Shown: positions 44,097 through 54,290 of the stretch, piece by piece
Position numbering within the stretch: the stretch's first letter is position 1
Layout of the letters: each line of letters opens with the position of its first letter
NCBI GenBank assembly: GCA_036172665.1
Contig: CM069869.1
Location: 5,580,001-5,644,000 of the forward strand
DNA: 64,000 nt
DNA from: Prosopocoilus inquinatus
Taxonomy: Eukaryota; Arthropoda; Insecta; Coleoptera; Lucanidae
Reading direction: 5' to 3'
Notes under the pieces: model-generated
The model's database searches: none
Told to the model about the DNA's origin: nothing
The model's input: the letters and a program-made list of their open reading frames with translations, nothing else
Translations under genes and position numbers: made by a program

Positions 44097-45250
44097 TTTA
44101 GAAGTTGGTAAGAAGAAGAAGAAGACCGGGAAGAAACCGAAAGGAAACGGAATTAACACAAGATTCGATTTCTTTGAATCTTATCCACTCTGGTCTTCAT
44201 CTTATTAATTTCTTCATTTAGAATTCGATAAGGAAAAGACTAGAACGCTATCGAGTTGTCATTTGAAATTTAAGATACTTCTTGTCGAGTCCTTCACCTT
44301 CTTTCTACCGCATTTTGCAACTGTGTTTGCTTTCTCTTTTGATTTCTTTCCATCTTGCCAGCTTCCTGGTCCTCTTCCTACGAATTCTTTATTCAGAATT
44401 CTTGCTCGCTTCCTGGTCTTTTTCCTATCGGATTCTTCATTTAGAATTCGGCAAGAAGAAGAAGACCAGGAAGCGGGCATAACGAAAAGAAACCAAAAGG
44501 AAACGGAATTAACACAAGATTCGGTTTCTTTCAATCTTGTCCGCTTCGTGGTCTTCTTCTTGTCGATCTTCTCATTTAGAATTCGATAAAGAAGAAGACC
44601 AGAAAGCGAGTAAGATGGAAAGAAATCGAATCCAATCGAGTACTTCATTTAGAATTCAAGATTCTTCTTGTCGAATCCTTCATCTTCTTTTTACCGAATT
44701 TTGCAACTGTGTTTGTTTTCTCTTTTGATTTCTTTCCATCTTGGCCGCTTTTTGGTCCTCTTAATATCAATTATTTATTCAGAATTCTTGCTCGCTTCCT
44801 GGTCTTCTTCCTATCGGATTCTTCATTTAGAATTCGGTAAGAACAAGCAAACCAGGAAGCGGGAAAGACGAAAAGATACCAAAACTAAACGGAATTAACA
44901 CAAGATTCGGTTTCTTTCAATCTTGTCCGCTTCGTGGTCTTCTTCTTGTCGATTTTCTCATTTAGAATTCGATAAAGAAAAAGACCAGAAAGCGAGTAAG
45001 ACAGAAAGAAATCGAATCCAATCGAATTCTTCATTTAGAATTCAAGATTTTTCTTGTCGAATCCTTCACCTTCTTTTTACCGAATTTTGCAACTGTGTTT
45101 GCTTTCTCTTTTGATTTCTCTCCATCTTGCCCGCTTCCTGGTCCTCTTCCTATGAATTATGTATTCAGAATTCTTGTTCGCTTCCTGGTCTTTTTCCTAT
45201 CGTATTCTTCATTTAGAATTCGGTAAGGAGAAGAAGACCAGGAAGCATTT
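44097..45250. repeat. 386-bp satellite array built of foldback modules
   Basis: The anchor TTGCAACTGTGTTTG occurs at 44315, 44701 and 45087, exactly 386 bp apart, giving roughly three unit lengths. Within each unit, arms of the type CGCTTCCTGGTCTTCTTC and its complement GAAGAAGACCAGGAAGCG alternate around centres such as TTCATTTAGAATTCGG, making two or more hairpins per unit. The 5' end is more diverged and compressed. The array stops abruptly at an arm (CCAGGAAGC, 45248). Confidence 0.85.
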
Positions 45251-45344
45251 ATGATAATGAATTTAATGATTACACTTGTAAAAAATTTTGGCTGTATTTT
45301 TGGATATGGCATATTTTTATGATATTATGAGAGTGTAGCCATTG
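45251..45344. other. No gene recognised
   Basis: Short AT-rich link. Confidence 0.4.
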
Positions 45345-45632
45345 TCAATGTAAAGATTTTGCTGGTTTTCTATTCGTGTAACTAAAATACAGCATTTTAA
45401 AATAATTCTTATTGGGAATTCCTTTATAATTTCCGAGATATGTTAAACAAAAATAACAATCTATTAAATGTTCTATGGGTTCTCTCCATATTTTTGGAGC
45501 TCCAAAAGGCAATTTTCTTTTGTTCTCACGGTACCAACCTTTGAAAACTGAACGAGAGCCGCCACAATAAACAAGCGGAGCCCACCACTTGGTGACGAAT
45601 TGGCATCCAAAATACGCCAGGCTTTCCAACAT
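45345..45632 (-). pseudogene. Fragment of an uncharacterised multi-copy arthropod gene
   Basis: The 95-codon minus frame contains FVTKWWAPLVYCGG, KGWYRENKRKLPFGAPKIWR and EPIEHLIDCYFCLT. The pattern WWxPxVYC...LxFxxPxIWREPxxHxxDCYFCLT is one I recall from large uncharacterised arthropod and cnidarian proteins present in many genomic copies. Cys and His positions are largely kept, which suggests a metal-binding region. The second Cys of the first pair is altered (CGGS instead of CxxC). There is no host gene context; it is probably a mobile or retrocopied fragment. The function is unknown. Confidence 0.5.
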
Positions 45633-45740
45633 ATTGTTTAATAAAGTTTAATTCTTGCTTATGGTTGACGTATCGTCCACACATATAACAATGACAATCA
45701 GGAGATAACTTACACTGTATTTTGACAACATTTTTTTACA

Positions 45741-46079
45741 ATAGCCGTTCTCCATTTAAATTCATTTCATTCAAAATCAAATTGATTTGATTTTGAACTG
45801 AATTGATTTTAAAACGTTAAAGCTTTATATAATTAAGCTTTATATAATAACGTTTTAAAATTAAATGAACATAACCTCAAAATATGTATGAAAGTCATAT
45901 CAAACTGAATATTGATTGTAAAAACCAGCTTGGTCAGTAGGGAGTGAGGGAGGAGGAATTCAATCACTTCTTTATCACTGATCGCCAACTGAATAACTGC
46001 AAATGGAATACAATTAGTGATTTTTAAGTGAATTTGAACTGATTAGAATTCAAATTTGTTGTAAATGGAGATGGCTAAT
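45741..46079. mobile_element. Small TIR element (MITE) with internal palindromes
   Basis: The left end ATAGCCGTTCTCCATTTAAA and the right end, inverted, TTAGCCATCTCCATTTACAA are similar terminal repeats. Inside are TCAAAATCAAAT/ATTTGATTTTGA (45771-45796) and the 14-bp arms ATTTTAAAACGTTA (45806-45819) and 45848-45861 around a direct repeat of AAGCTTTATATAA. There is no coding frame. The target duplication is not clear. Confidence 0.5.
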
Positions 46080-46249
46080 AAATCAACGCAACATAACACA
46101 AACGTCCAAAAATAGTTACTTACAATTAAACATGACAGCTTTGAAATTTTAACGAAACAAATGATACTGCGTCAATCAGTATCAAAAGTCTACTCCACCT
46201 AATAATGAAAAAACTCCACACACAACAAAAAAATTTGTTACCTATTGTT

Positions 46250-47400
46250 ATGTTCCGGAATGCTCAAGTCCCTCTGAACATGGAGGAGAGGTTGTCATTG
46301 ACGATTCCGATTTCGAACCTCCTCAACGAATATCAAGTGAAGATGTGATATTATCGCTACGATTGGGAGAACGAAGAGGAAGACCAACTCGAGCGCTTCA
46401 AGATTATGTTACTTATTCACTAAGCACTGAAGAACTTGAAAATCCGTCTTCAGTTCAAGAAATTTTTAATCGTCCTGATAAGATTCCCGAATTCAAGCAA
46501 TGGATCGTGAATTCCAAGCTTAAACGGAAAATGAAGCTTGGGAATTGGTGGATCTTTCTCTAGGAAGAAAACCATTAGAATATAAGCGGGTTTTTAAAAT
46601 AAAAAAGATGCTTCAGGAAAATCTGTACAACATAAGGCCCGCCTTATTATCAAAGGTTTTGCGCAAAAGAAGGGCATAGATTTTAATGAAACACATTCTC
46701 CGGTGGTTCGTTACAGTTCCATAAGATATTTATTTGCTATGGCTGCAGAATATGATTCAGATATTGATCAACTTGATGCAGTAATTGCATTTCTTCAGGG
46801 TGAACTATCTGAAGAAATATATATCATTCAGCCAGAATATTACAAGTATTCAAATAAACAAAGTTAATACGGTCTTAAACAGGCTAGTCGTGTATGGAAT
46901 ATTCAACTTGTCAGATGTTTCAAAAATATTAAATTGAAGCAATCACAAGTTGATACTGATGTGTTTATTGCCGAATAAATGAAAAATCTGTTCCGATACC
47001 AGCAGTATGTCAATGATATTTTATTTTCGAATGATAAGTAAATGAAGAAAGAAGTGAAGAATGAACTGAAGAAAAATTTTAAAATGCTCGACATTTATTT
47101 TTGGTTTTCAAATAACCAGAGACCGCAGAAACAAGAAGATCTGGATTAGTCAACAAGTTTACATTGAAAGAATTTTGAAGCGTAATCCAATTGGAACGCT
47201 AATGCTTCCAGGTGAAAAGTCAACTAAGAATCAAACCCCGAGCCAACCGAATGATTTGAAAAAATGAAGAATGTGCCTTATCAAGAAGCTGTTGAATACA
47301 ACTCAGATATCCCGAGCTGAGATCTCGTTCGCAGTGAGTTGTTTCAATCACAAAGGAGCAGGACCAATTGTATACAGCAAAAAAAAAATGCTATTAAACG
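46250..47400 (+). mobile_element. Ty1/Copia retrotransposon pol remnant
   Basis: The segment holds the end of the integrase region, the reverse transcriptase and the start of the RNase H region in the usual Copia order. No LTR was recognised. It is bounded on the right by a short T-run sequence (about 47440) that also occurs near 34004. Confidence 0.75.
46345..47400 (+). pseudogene. Copia reverse transcriptase, broken
   Basis: The linker reads LGERRGRPTRALQDYVTYSL. RT blocks follow after a shift near 46560: RVFKIKKDASGKSVQHKARL, IIKGFAQKKGIDFNETHSPV and VIAFLQGELSEEIYIIQPEY, then YGLKQASRVWN near 46870. The catalytic box is QYVNDILFSND near 47010, so the first Asp of YVDD is Asn here. VPYQEAVE and ISRAEISFAVSCFNHKG (47271-47365) mark the region after the RT. 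Several stops and frameshifts are present. Function is lost. Confidence 0.75.
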
Positions 47401-48153
47401 ATGTATCACAAGGATTACTTTGCTCTTTGAAAATACAACGTTTTTTTAATCTTGAACCGGACAGAAATATGATGGGAAACCACTCAACGTTTCGCTATAG
47501 ATTTATAATTGGGCCTGCTAGCTCTTAGGGGATGAGGGCTGGGAGGCTGAAAATTACATCTTCAAATGATGATTTAAAAATAAAAATAGACCTGTATGAG
47601 CATTTTTATGAAACATTTTTCTTAAACATTTTATAGAATTTATCCGTTACTTTTGGGAAACTGATTAAATTACTAACCCGCTACAAAATATTACCATCGG
47701 AAGTGTTAGCGTTTTATTTCACCAGTTTGAATAGGATGAAAGTGGGGTGTAAATCACGTGATTATTTGCGTAGTTTTCTGTTGGATAAAACTTTTTGTGT
47801 CACGTCAGTTCAATGCGGTTTACACTTGAGTCACGTAGAAGTGCCTACGCAGCTTAAGAAATACGCATGTATGTTTTTTTTAACGTCACAAGCAAGAACG
47901 AACTCCAATCGACTTGTCTGTTTACATCCATCTCCGACATTGTTCAGTTGGCATTATTTGACAGTAAGGAGAGATTGTGCATAATCATGTACCTAATCAT
48001 TAAGTAATATTTCAGTTAAATAGATCCACATTTTTTTGTTTACTTTCTTAAGCTGTACAAGGCCCATGTAGAAGATTGTCGAACAAGTGCCGATATGAAT
48101 TTCAGCGCAGTCTTTCCAAGTTTTTTGCATTTTTGCGAGGATCGTACGATATG
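47401..48153. other. No gene recognised
   Basis: TTTTTTTAATCTTGAACCGG (47440) with the following CAGAAATAT matches about 34004-34035 inside the Gypsy remnant, so a short unnamed repeat is shared. The rest is AT-rich and unassigned. Confidence 0.4.
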
Positions 48154-48155
48154 TA

Positions 48156-49650
48156 CAGAGTGGACCATTTTTGATGGTTTTACCAGGTTTCTCAGTTATT
48201 TATAGGAATAGAAGAAAACCGTTTTCGCGACCCAATGCTACTTTTTCAAGAAAAACTCAGTGGAGAAAACAAAAGTTAGCTATCTCCATTCGTTCGGGAA
48301 ATATCGGTCGAAAACGAATTTTTCCGAAAAATGATTTTTCACAATATCTCAACTGTTTGACAAGATATTTTGAAAATTCAAAAACTGTTTTATTCAGAAA
48401 TTAATGTAGATTTCGCTGACGTTATTGTCTTTTGTAAAAACTGCGCCAGTTCTGCGAAATAGACTATAACTTTCTAATTTTAAATGGAAACCGTAGTTGG
48501 CTATGACATAAATAAATTGTTTCTTTAATGAGGTTTTCAAAAATATAAGGTTTGATATAATTATTTTTAAAAATAACAAAGATATCAATTTTCATTATTT
48601 TGCAGTACTTATCACGCAATGACAATAAAAACAAAAGAAAATTAGTTGTTTTCCTCAAAAATCTATTATTAGAATAAATAATACAGGTAATTAAATTTAG
48701 CAAAATAAATATCTAATGCTATTAGAGAACTCATAAAACTATAAGTAATGTAAATATGGATTAACTATTAATGCAGCTTTGAAGAATTATATGTTATATG
48801 TTCCTTTGAAATTATTAAATCTTAAATTTTATATTATCAAAAATTCTTAGATATGTTTATTTCACTTCTATCCGCGATTACATTTATTAATATACAAAAG
48901 TTCTTGAAACCTTTATTAAACTTAGGAAATATCCGACAATTCAATTATTTCTTAAAGAAATGCACTAACTTATGCAATTTAAAATTTATAAAAATCTCTT
49001 AACTATTCACATTAATAATTCAAGAAATGTTCAAATGGAGTTAATCCATTTTTACGTTCTTGTGATTTTATGTCAGTTTCTGATAGATATATGAAGCTAT
49101 TTATTTATTGAATTAAATTTTATTTAATAATAATTGATTTTTGGGAAAACAATTGAACTATATTTTTTGTTTTTGGTGTCATGGATGGCTTGTTAGCTAC
49201 CGGAAAATAAAAAATAATAAGTATCTTTATTATTTGAAAAAATAATTATATCAAACTTTATATTTTTGAATACCTCATTAAATAAGCAATTTATTTGTGT
49301 CATAGCCAACTACGGTTTCTATTTAAAATTAGAAAGTTATAGTCCGTTTCGCAGAACTGGCGCAGTTTTTACAAAAGACAATAACGTTAGCGAAATCTAC
49401 ATTAATTTCTGAATAAAACAGTTTTTGAATTTTCAAAATATCTTGTCAAACAACTGAGATAGTGTGAAAAATAATTTTTCGGAAAAATTCGTTTTCTGCC
49501 GATATTTCCCGAACGAATGGAGATAGCTAACTTTTGCTTTCTCCACTGAGTTTTTCTTGAAAAAGTAGCACTGGGTCACGAAAACGGTTTTCTTCTATTC
49601 CTATAAATAACTGAGAAACCCTGTAAAACCATCAAAAATGCACCACACTG
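48156..49650. mobile_element. Foldback-type DNA element with ~450-bp terminal inverted repeats
   Basis: The left arm (48156 to about 48600) and right arm (about 49200 to 49650) are inverted copies with over 90 % identity by eye. Termini are CAGAGTGGACCATTTTTGAT and CAGTGTGGTGCATTTTTGAT. TA lies on both outer edges (48154-48155 and 49651-49652), matching a TA target duplication. The middle 600 bp is AT-rich with no coding frame. Frames inside the arms mirror each other and are not genes. Confidence 0.85.
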
Positions 49651-49652
49651 TA

Positions 49653-50134
49653 CGTCCGTAAACTCAATCATTGACAAATGATCATTAAGAACAAATCGTA
49701 CGATTCCTGTTAATATGTATAGAATAATAAAATTAAAATCATAATAATAAATAAACAAGAGACGCTCGATTTTACAACGCGATATTTCAGGCATTCCCAA
49801 CCTTCGAAAAAGAAAAAAAAAAGGGTTCGTCAACCCTCTCCTCCATTTCAAGCTTGAAATAACATGTAAGCCAGTATGTGAACAACTTTATTCCCTAGGA
49901 AGAAAATATATTATTTCTGTCACGATTTTCGTCTCGTTTACTATAAACTAAATTTCTAATACTTGAAATTAAATTTCGAATTTAATAATAACAATAATAA
50001 TAATAATAAACTTTTATTAAGTACAAGTAACAAAAGACTGTCCAAAAGGTGAAAAGAAAAAAAAATTTTGTACCTAATTGGTAGCAGAGTCAGATGGTCT
50101 AACAAAGTTAGGCCCCTGACCTTCCCGCTGCACC
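49653..50134. other. No gene recognised; short (AAT)n run
   Basis: Contains an imperfect (AAT)n tract at 49985-50009 and otherwise unassigned AT-rich sequence. Confidence 0.45.
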
Positions 50135-50136
50135 TA

Positions 50137-51498
50137 CCCAAGCAGCAAGCAGTCGTTTTTATCACGTCATTATTTGGTCAAAATTGGTCAAGGACGTCGA
50201 ATGACCAGTTTTTAACGTAATTTTTTCGTAAAAATTTTGTTTAAAATTTGACGTTTATAAATCACGTGAATAGAACGTCAGTTTAATGACATAAATTTGA
50301 CACTAATTTTAAAAAAGTCTCGTTTCGATAATAAATTTAGGTATAGATTTGACAAGATATTAGATTTTGTAGGAAAATATAAATTATAAACATGATTGAA
50401 TTTATTAAATAATACCATTTTAATACATAAGAAATGTACTAGACTTCTGATATCTGATACGGGGTATGCGACGCATATCGTAATCGTAGTGCCCGTGGTC
50501 CTTAAGTTTTGTGCAATTCGTTTTTAAGCGTTTGACGTACAAAAACGACGTCGCCGGGCTGTGACATTTGCCCGTCATTTTTACGTCTTTAATACGTCAT
50601 TGACATTGGTCATTCGACGTAAACGATATTTGAATAAAAATTAAAATATGATTTAGTTTTTTAGTTTTTTGGTTACTTATGCGTCATAGGTAGATAGATA
50701 GTTATAGATTAAAAATGACGTCAGAAATACACGACTGTTTGACGAACAAAAACGACGTCGCCGGGCTGTGACATTTGCCCGTCATTTTTACGTCTTTAAT
50801 ACGTCATTGACATTGGTCATTCGACGTAAACGATATTTGAATAAAAATTAAAATATGATTTAGTTTTTTAGTTTTTTGGTTACTTATGCGTCATAGGTAG
50901 ATAGATAGATATAGATTAAAAATGACGTCAGATATACACGACTGTTTGACGAACAAAAACGACGTCGCCGGGTTGTGACATTTGCCCGTCATTTTTACGT
51001 CTTTAATACGTCATTGACATTGGTCATTCGACGTAAACGATATTTGAATAAAAATTAAAATATGATTTAGTTTTTTAGTTTTTTGGTTACTTATGCGTCA
51101 TAGGTAGATAGATAGTTATAGATTAAAAATGACGTCAGAAATACACGACTGTTTGACGAACAAAAACGACGTCGCCGGGCTGTGACATTTGCCCGTCATT
51201 TTTACGTCTTTAATACGTCATTGACATTGGTCATTCGACGTAAACGATATTTGAATAAAAATTAAAATATGATTTAGTTTTTTAGTTTTTTGGTTACTTA
51301 TGCGTCATAGGTAGATAGATAGATATAGATTAAAAATGACGTCAGATATACACGACTGTTTGACGAACAAAAACGACGTCGCCGGGTTGTAACATTTTCC
51401 CGTCATTTTTACGTCTTTAATACGTCATTGACATTGGTCATTCGACGTAAACGGTGACCAATCTTTGACGTGAAAGAGACGACACCTTGCTGTTTGGG
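50137..51498. mobile_element. TIR element containing a 207-bp tandem array, 1362 bp
   Basis: The ends are CCCAAGCAGCAAGCAGTCGT and, inverted, CCCAAACAGCAAGGTGTCGT, continuing with similar TCACGTCA and TTGGTCA words for about 45 bp. TA flanks both sides (50135-50136 and 51499-51500). There is no coding frame. The interior right part (from about 50530) is a tandem array. GACGT/ACGTC words are extremely frequent through the whole element. Confidence 0.8.
50541..51460. repeat. 207-bp tandem repeat, 4.4 copies, with an alternating two-unit pattern
   Basis: AAAAACGACGTCGCCGGG starts at 50541, 50748, 50955, 51162 and 51369, always 207 bp apart. Units 1 and 3 share GATAGTTATAG and GTCAGAAATACA; units 2 and 4 share GATAGATATAG and GTCAGATATACA. 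The array therefore evolved by duplication of a 414-bp dimer. Each full unit carries a palindromic TGACGTCA. Units are almost identical, so the amplification is recent. Confidence 0.95.
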
Positions 51499-51519
51499 TA
51501 CCCCTAAAAATATTTACCC

Positions 51520-54290
51520 ATATTCTATATAAGCGCACATGAGAAAAAAAAAGACAATCACATGAATTATATTGTAACTGAAAATTAACTGTAATTCATT
51601 ACAAAATTTAGTCACGTAGAAGCATGGCTTTTAACTTTTTACTGAAGTATGGAGATGAGAACATTAAGAGGCCACGTGGAAGATTGTTCATAATATTTGT
51701 GATACGATAACTAAAGGATCCCTTAAAGGATTCATCGGTGTGGTTCGGTATGGAAAGAAGTCCCCGATTCCAAATATTAAGATTATGACCATCCGTGCAA
51801 TATCTAATTTTATTATAAAGATACGGTGGGCATTTATATGTTAGGACCTTGTGGTAAAAAACAGCAGTATGTAAATACCTTCTATTTTTCATGTTCAACC
51901 AGCCTAATTCTTAGTTTGTGTGAAATGTGCTGTCTGCGTCTTACACCAAAAATGAGACGCATACAAAAAACTCTCTGTACTCTGGCTGAGTCAGAATAAG
52001 ACGGAAATGAATCGAACACAATATCACAATAATTTAAATGGGACAAAACAATAGTTTCGCACAACATGACTTTAATATTCCTTGTGAGATATTGACGATT
52101 CGCAGCATAGAGTAATTTTAAATTCGTAAATGCTCTTCGAATGACTGCTGAAACATGATTAGTAAATTTAAGATTAGAATCTAAGTGCAAATCCTAGTTC
52201 TTACAACTGTCTGAGATATAAAGAGGAATATCACCTAAGCGTATATCTAAGATTTTCACCACGTCTGCACGAGAATTTTCCTTACCGCATATTAGAAAAG
52301 TAGTTTTCGAAGAATTGAGTCGAAAATCGTGCTTTTCAGAAATTTGCATCAAATTGTTAACATCCTCATTGACATACTGACTAGCGATTGAAGCTTCACT
52401 AGCCCCAAAAGAACAGTATAGCTACGTGTCATCAGCGTACAAATGGTAGTTGCAATGCTTAATTACTTCCAATAACCTAGAGGTGTATGCAGTGAATAAT
52501 AAAGGTCCCAAAATAGACCCCTGTGGAACACCGCATTTAACTTTGAGAGAATCAGATAACTCTCCATTAAAATAGACTTTTTGTGACCTTTCTGAAAGGT
52601 AACTAGCGAAGAAATTCGTGGCATTGTCACTAAGACCTACTGATTTTAAAATAGCGAGCAAGATGTCATGTTTAATAAGACCGAACGCTTTCGAATAGTC
52701 TAGTAACACTAATAGAACATATCTGTTATCATCCAAAGCAGTGACAATGTCATCAGTAATAGTAGTTAGAGCACTAGAACAGCTGAAATGTTGCCGAAAA
52801 CCCGACCGCTTTTCAAGAAATAAATTATGAAGGGTAAGAAATTGTCTCAATTGCTTTTCAATTACCATTTCAAGGACTTTAGAGAGCACTGGCAGTATAC
52901 TAATGGGACGTACATCCGTTAAAGATTCGGGATGGTTATTCTTCGGCAACGGTAACACTCGCGCTTCCTTCCACCTCATAGGAAAAACACTATGGACCAT
53001 GCAATAATTAATTATATGTTTAAAAATTGGCAAGAGATATGGACAACAAAAGTGTAATAAATCAATACTAAGACCGTAAGAGTCAGACGCCTTACTAGAA
53101 AAGTTTAAGAGAATTTTACAAATGTCATCTTCTGTGACTGGAGAAAATGCAAAACTTTCATTCGTGATGGGATTGTTTACATAGAAATTTATCAGTTGGG
53201 TAGAATCAATATCATCACATAAAATGGAACTTCAAAAATGCTGATTGATTGTATTTGCATTGCCAAGACTTACCGGTATAGCAACCTTCTTGCTATTGCA
53301 AATGCCAAAATTCTTAAGGTGTTTTCAAATAGCATTAGCATTGCAATTCATAACCAAATATTCTAAGCAGGCTTTATTTTCGGATCTAACAGATAAAGTA
53401 ACTAAATTTCTTAAGATTTCGTAATGCAGCCAATATTCTTGGAGTTGTGTACGTTTAAACTTTTGTAAAGCTTTATTGTGCAAATCCATCATTAACTTTA
53501 AGATAGGTGTAAGCAAAGGGCAAAATTTAATCGAAGCCTAACGTGGTTTGAGGGGTTTGTGTATATCAAACAGTTGCAAAAGAAACTCAATTTTCATGGT
53601 CAATATTATCAAGTCACCATTAAAATTATTCATATGCTTGAAGTCCCGATAAGAAAAAAGAGATGTATGATTGTCAGGACGTTTAACTGGAATCATGCAC
53701 CAAATTAATGATTGATCGGATGAGCTAATAGTATCCATTACACCAGATTCCAGGACATTATTGGAATTTGTAATAATATGGTAAATCAATGTAGAGGTTC
53801 TCATAGTTATACGAGTTGGGTGACTTATAATTTGTTTAAGATCCAGCGTATCCAAAAGTTCAAGATATTGTAGAGCCAAGAACCAAGAATATACATACAA
53901 TCATAAGACGCAGACAGTTTCAGCACGACCTCTTCAAAATAGGGTAAGAAATCGGCATAGTTGTAATTAGGCGGTCTATATACAACTGCAATTAAGATAC
54001 ATGTATTTTCAAAAGTTAACTTGAGCCACATATGTTCAGTAAAAGGTGTTATTTCTGAAATAACTAACGAAAATTTTAAATACTTATTGACGTAAACACC
54101 CAATCCACTTCCATTTCGATCAAACCTAACAAATTTGAAGTTTTCAATTTCAAGTACATTACAGCGCATATTATTCGAAAGCCATGTCTCGGATAAGGAA
54201 AAAATATCAATATTTCTTAGGCGAATGAGTCCACCTTCCCTAAACGACAAGCTTGTGACGCGGCATGTTAAATTTCGATTAAGAGAACGA
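51520..54290 (-). mobile_element. Third LINE (non-LTR retrotransposon), minus strand
   Basis: Endonuclease, linker and reverse transcriptase regions follow in order from 54250 down to 51608, with few breaks. It is the best preserved LINE in the window. The 5' end lacks the first part of the endonuclease. There is no obvious (ATT)n tail. Its 3' end lies only some tens of bases from the satellite-bearing TIR element. Confidence 0.8.
51608..54250 (-). pseudogene. LINE ORF2: endonuclease plus reverse transcriptase, lightly broken
   Basis: The endonuclease shows DIFSLSETWLS, SGLGVYVNKYL and LIAVVYRPPNYN (53825-54250). The GDFN motif is damaged, and SDH is SDQ (ISSSDQSLIWC near 53730), removing a catalytic His. 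The linker runs through 53325-53516 to 53034. RT blocks are DVRPISILPVLSKVLEMVIE, KRSGFRQHFSCSSAL, LLDYSKAFGLIKHDIL, CGVPQGSILGPLLF and YHLYADDT (52422-53033). A stop right after YADDT and another near 52195 interrupt an otherwise continuous frame. A frameshift near 51900 leads to the final stop at 51608. RT catalytic residues are intact. Confidence 0.8.

Noticed and set aside
44259..45114. Arg/Ser/Glu-rich frames in the 386-bp array
   Set aside because: They repeat with the satellite and occur on both strands; explained by the repeat itself.
48171..48404. 77-codon frame as a transposase piece
   Set aside because: The same peptide appears mirrored in the opposite arm (49576-49851), so it is just the terminal inverted repeat.
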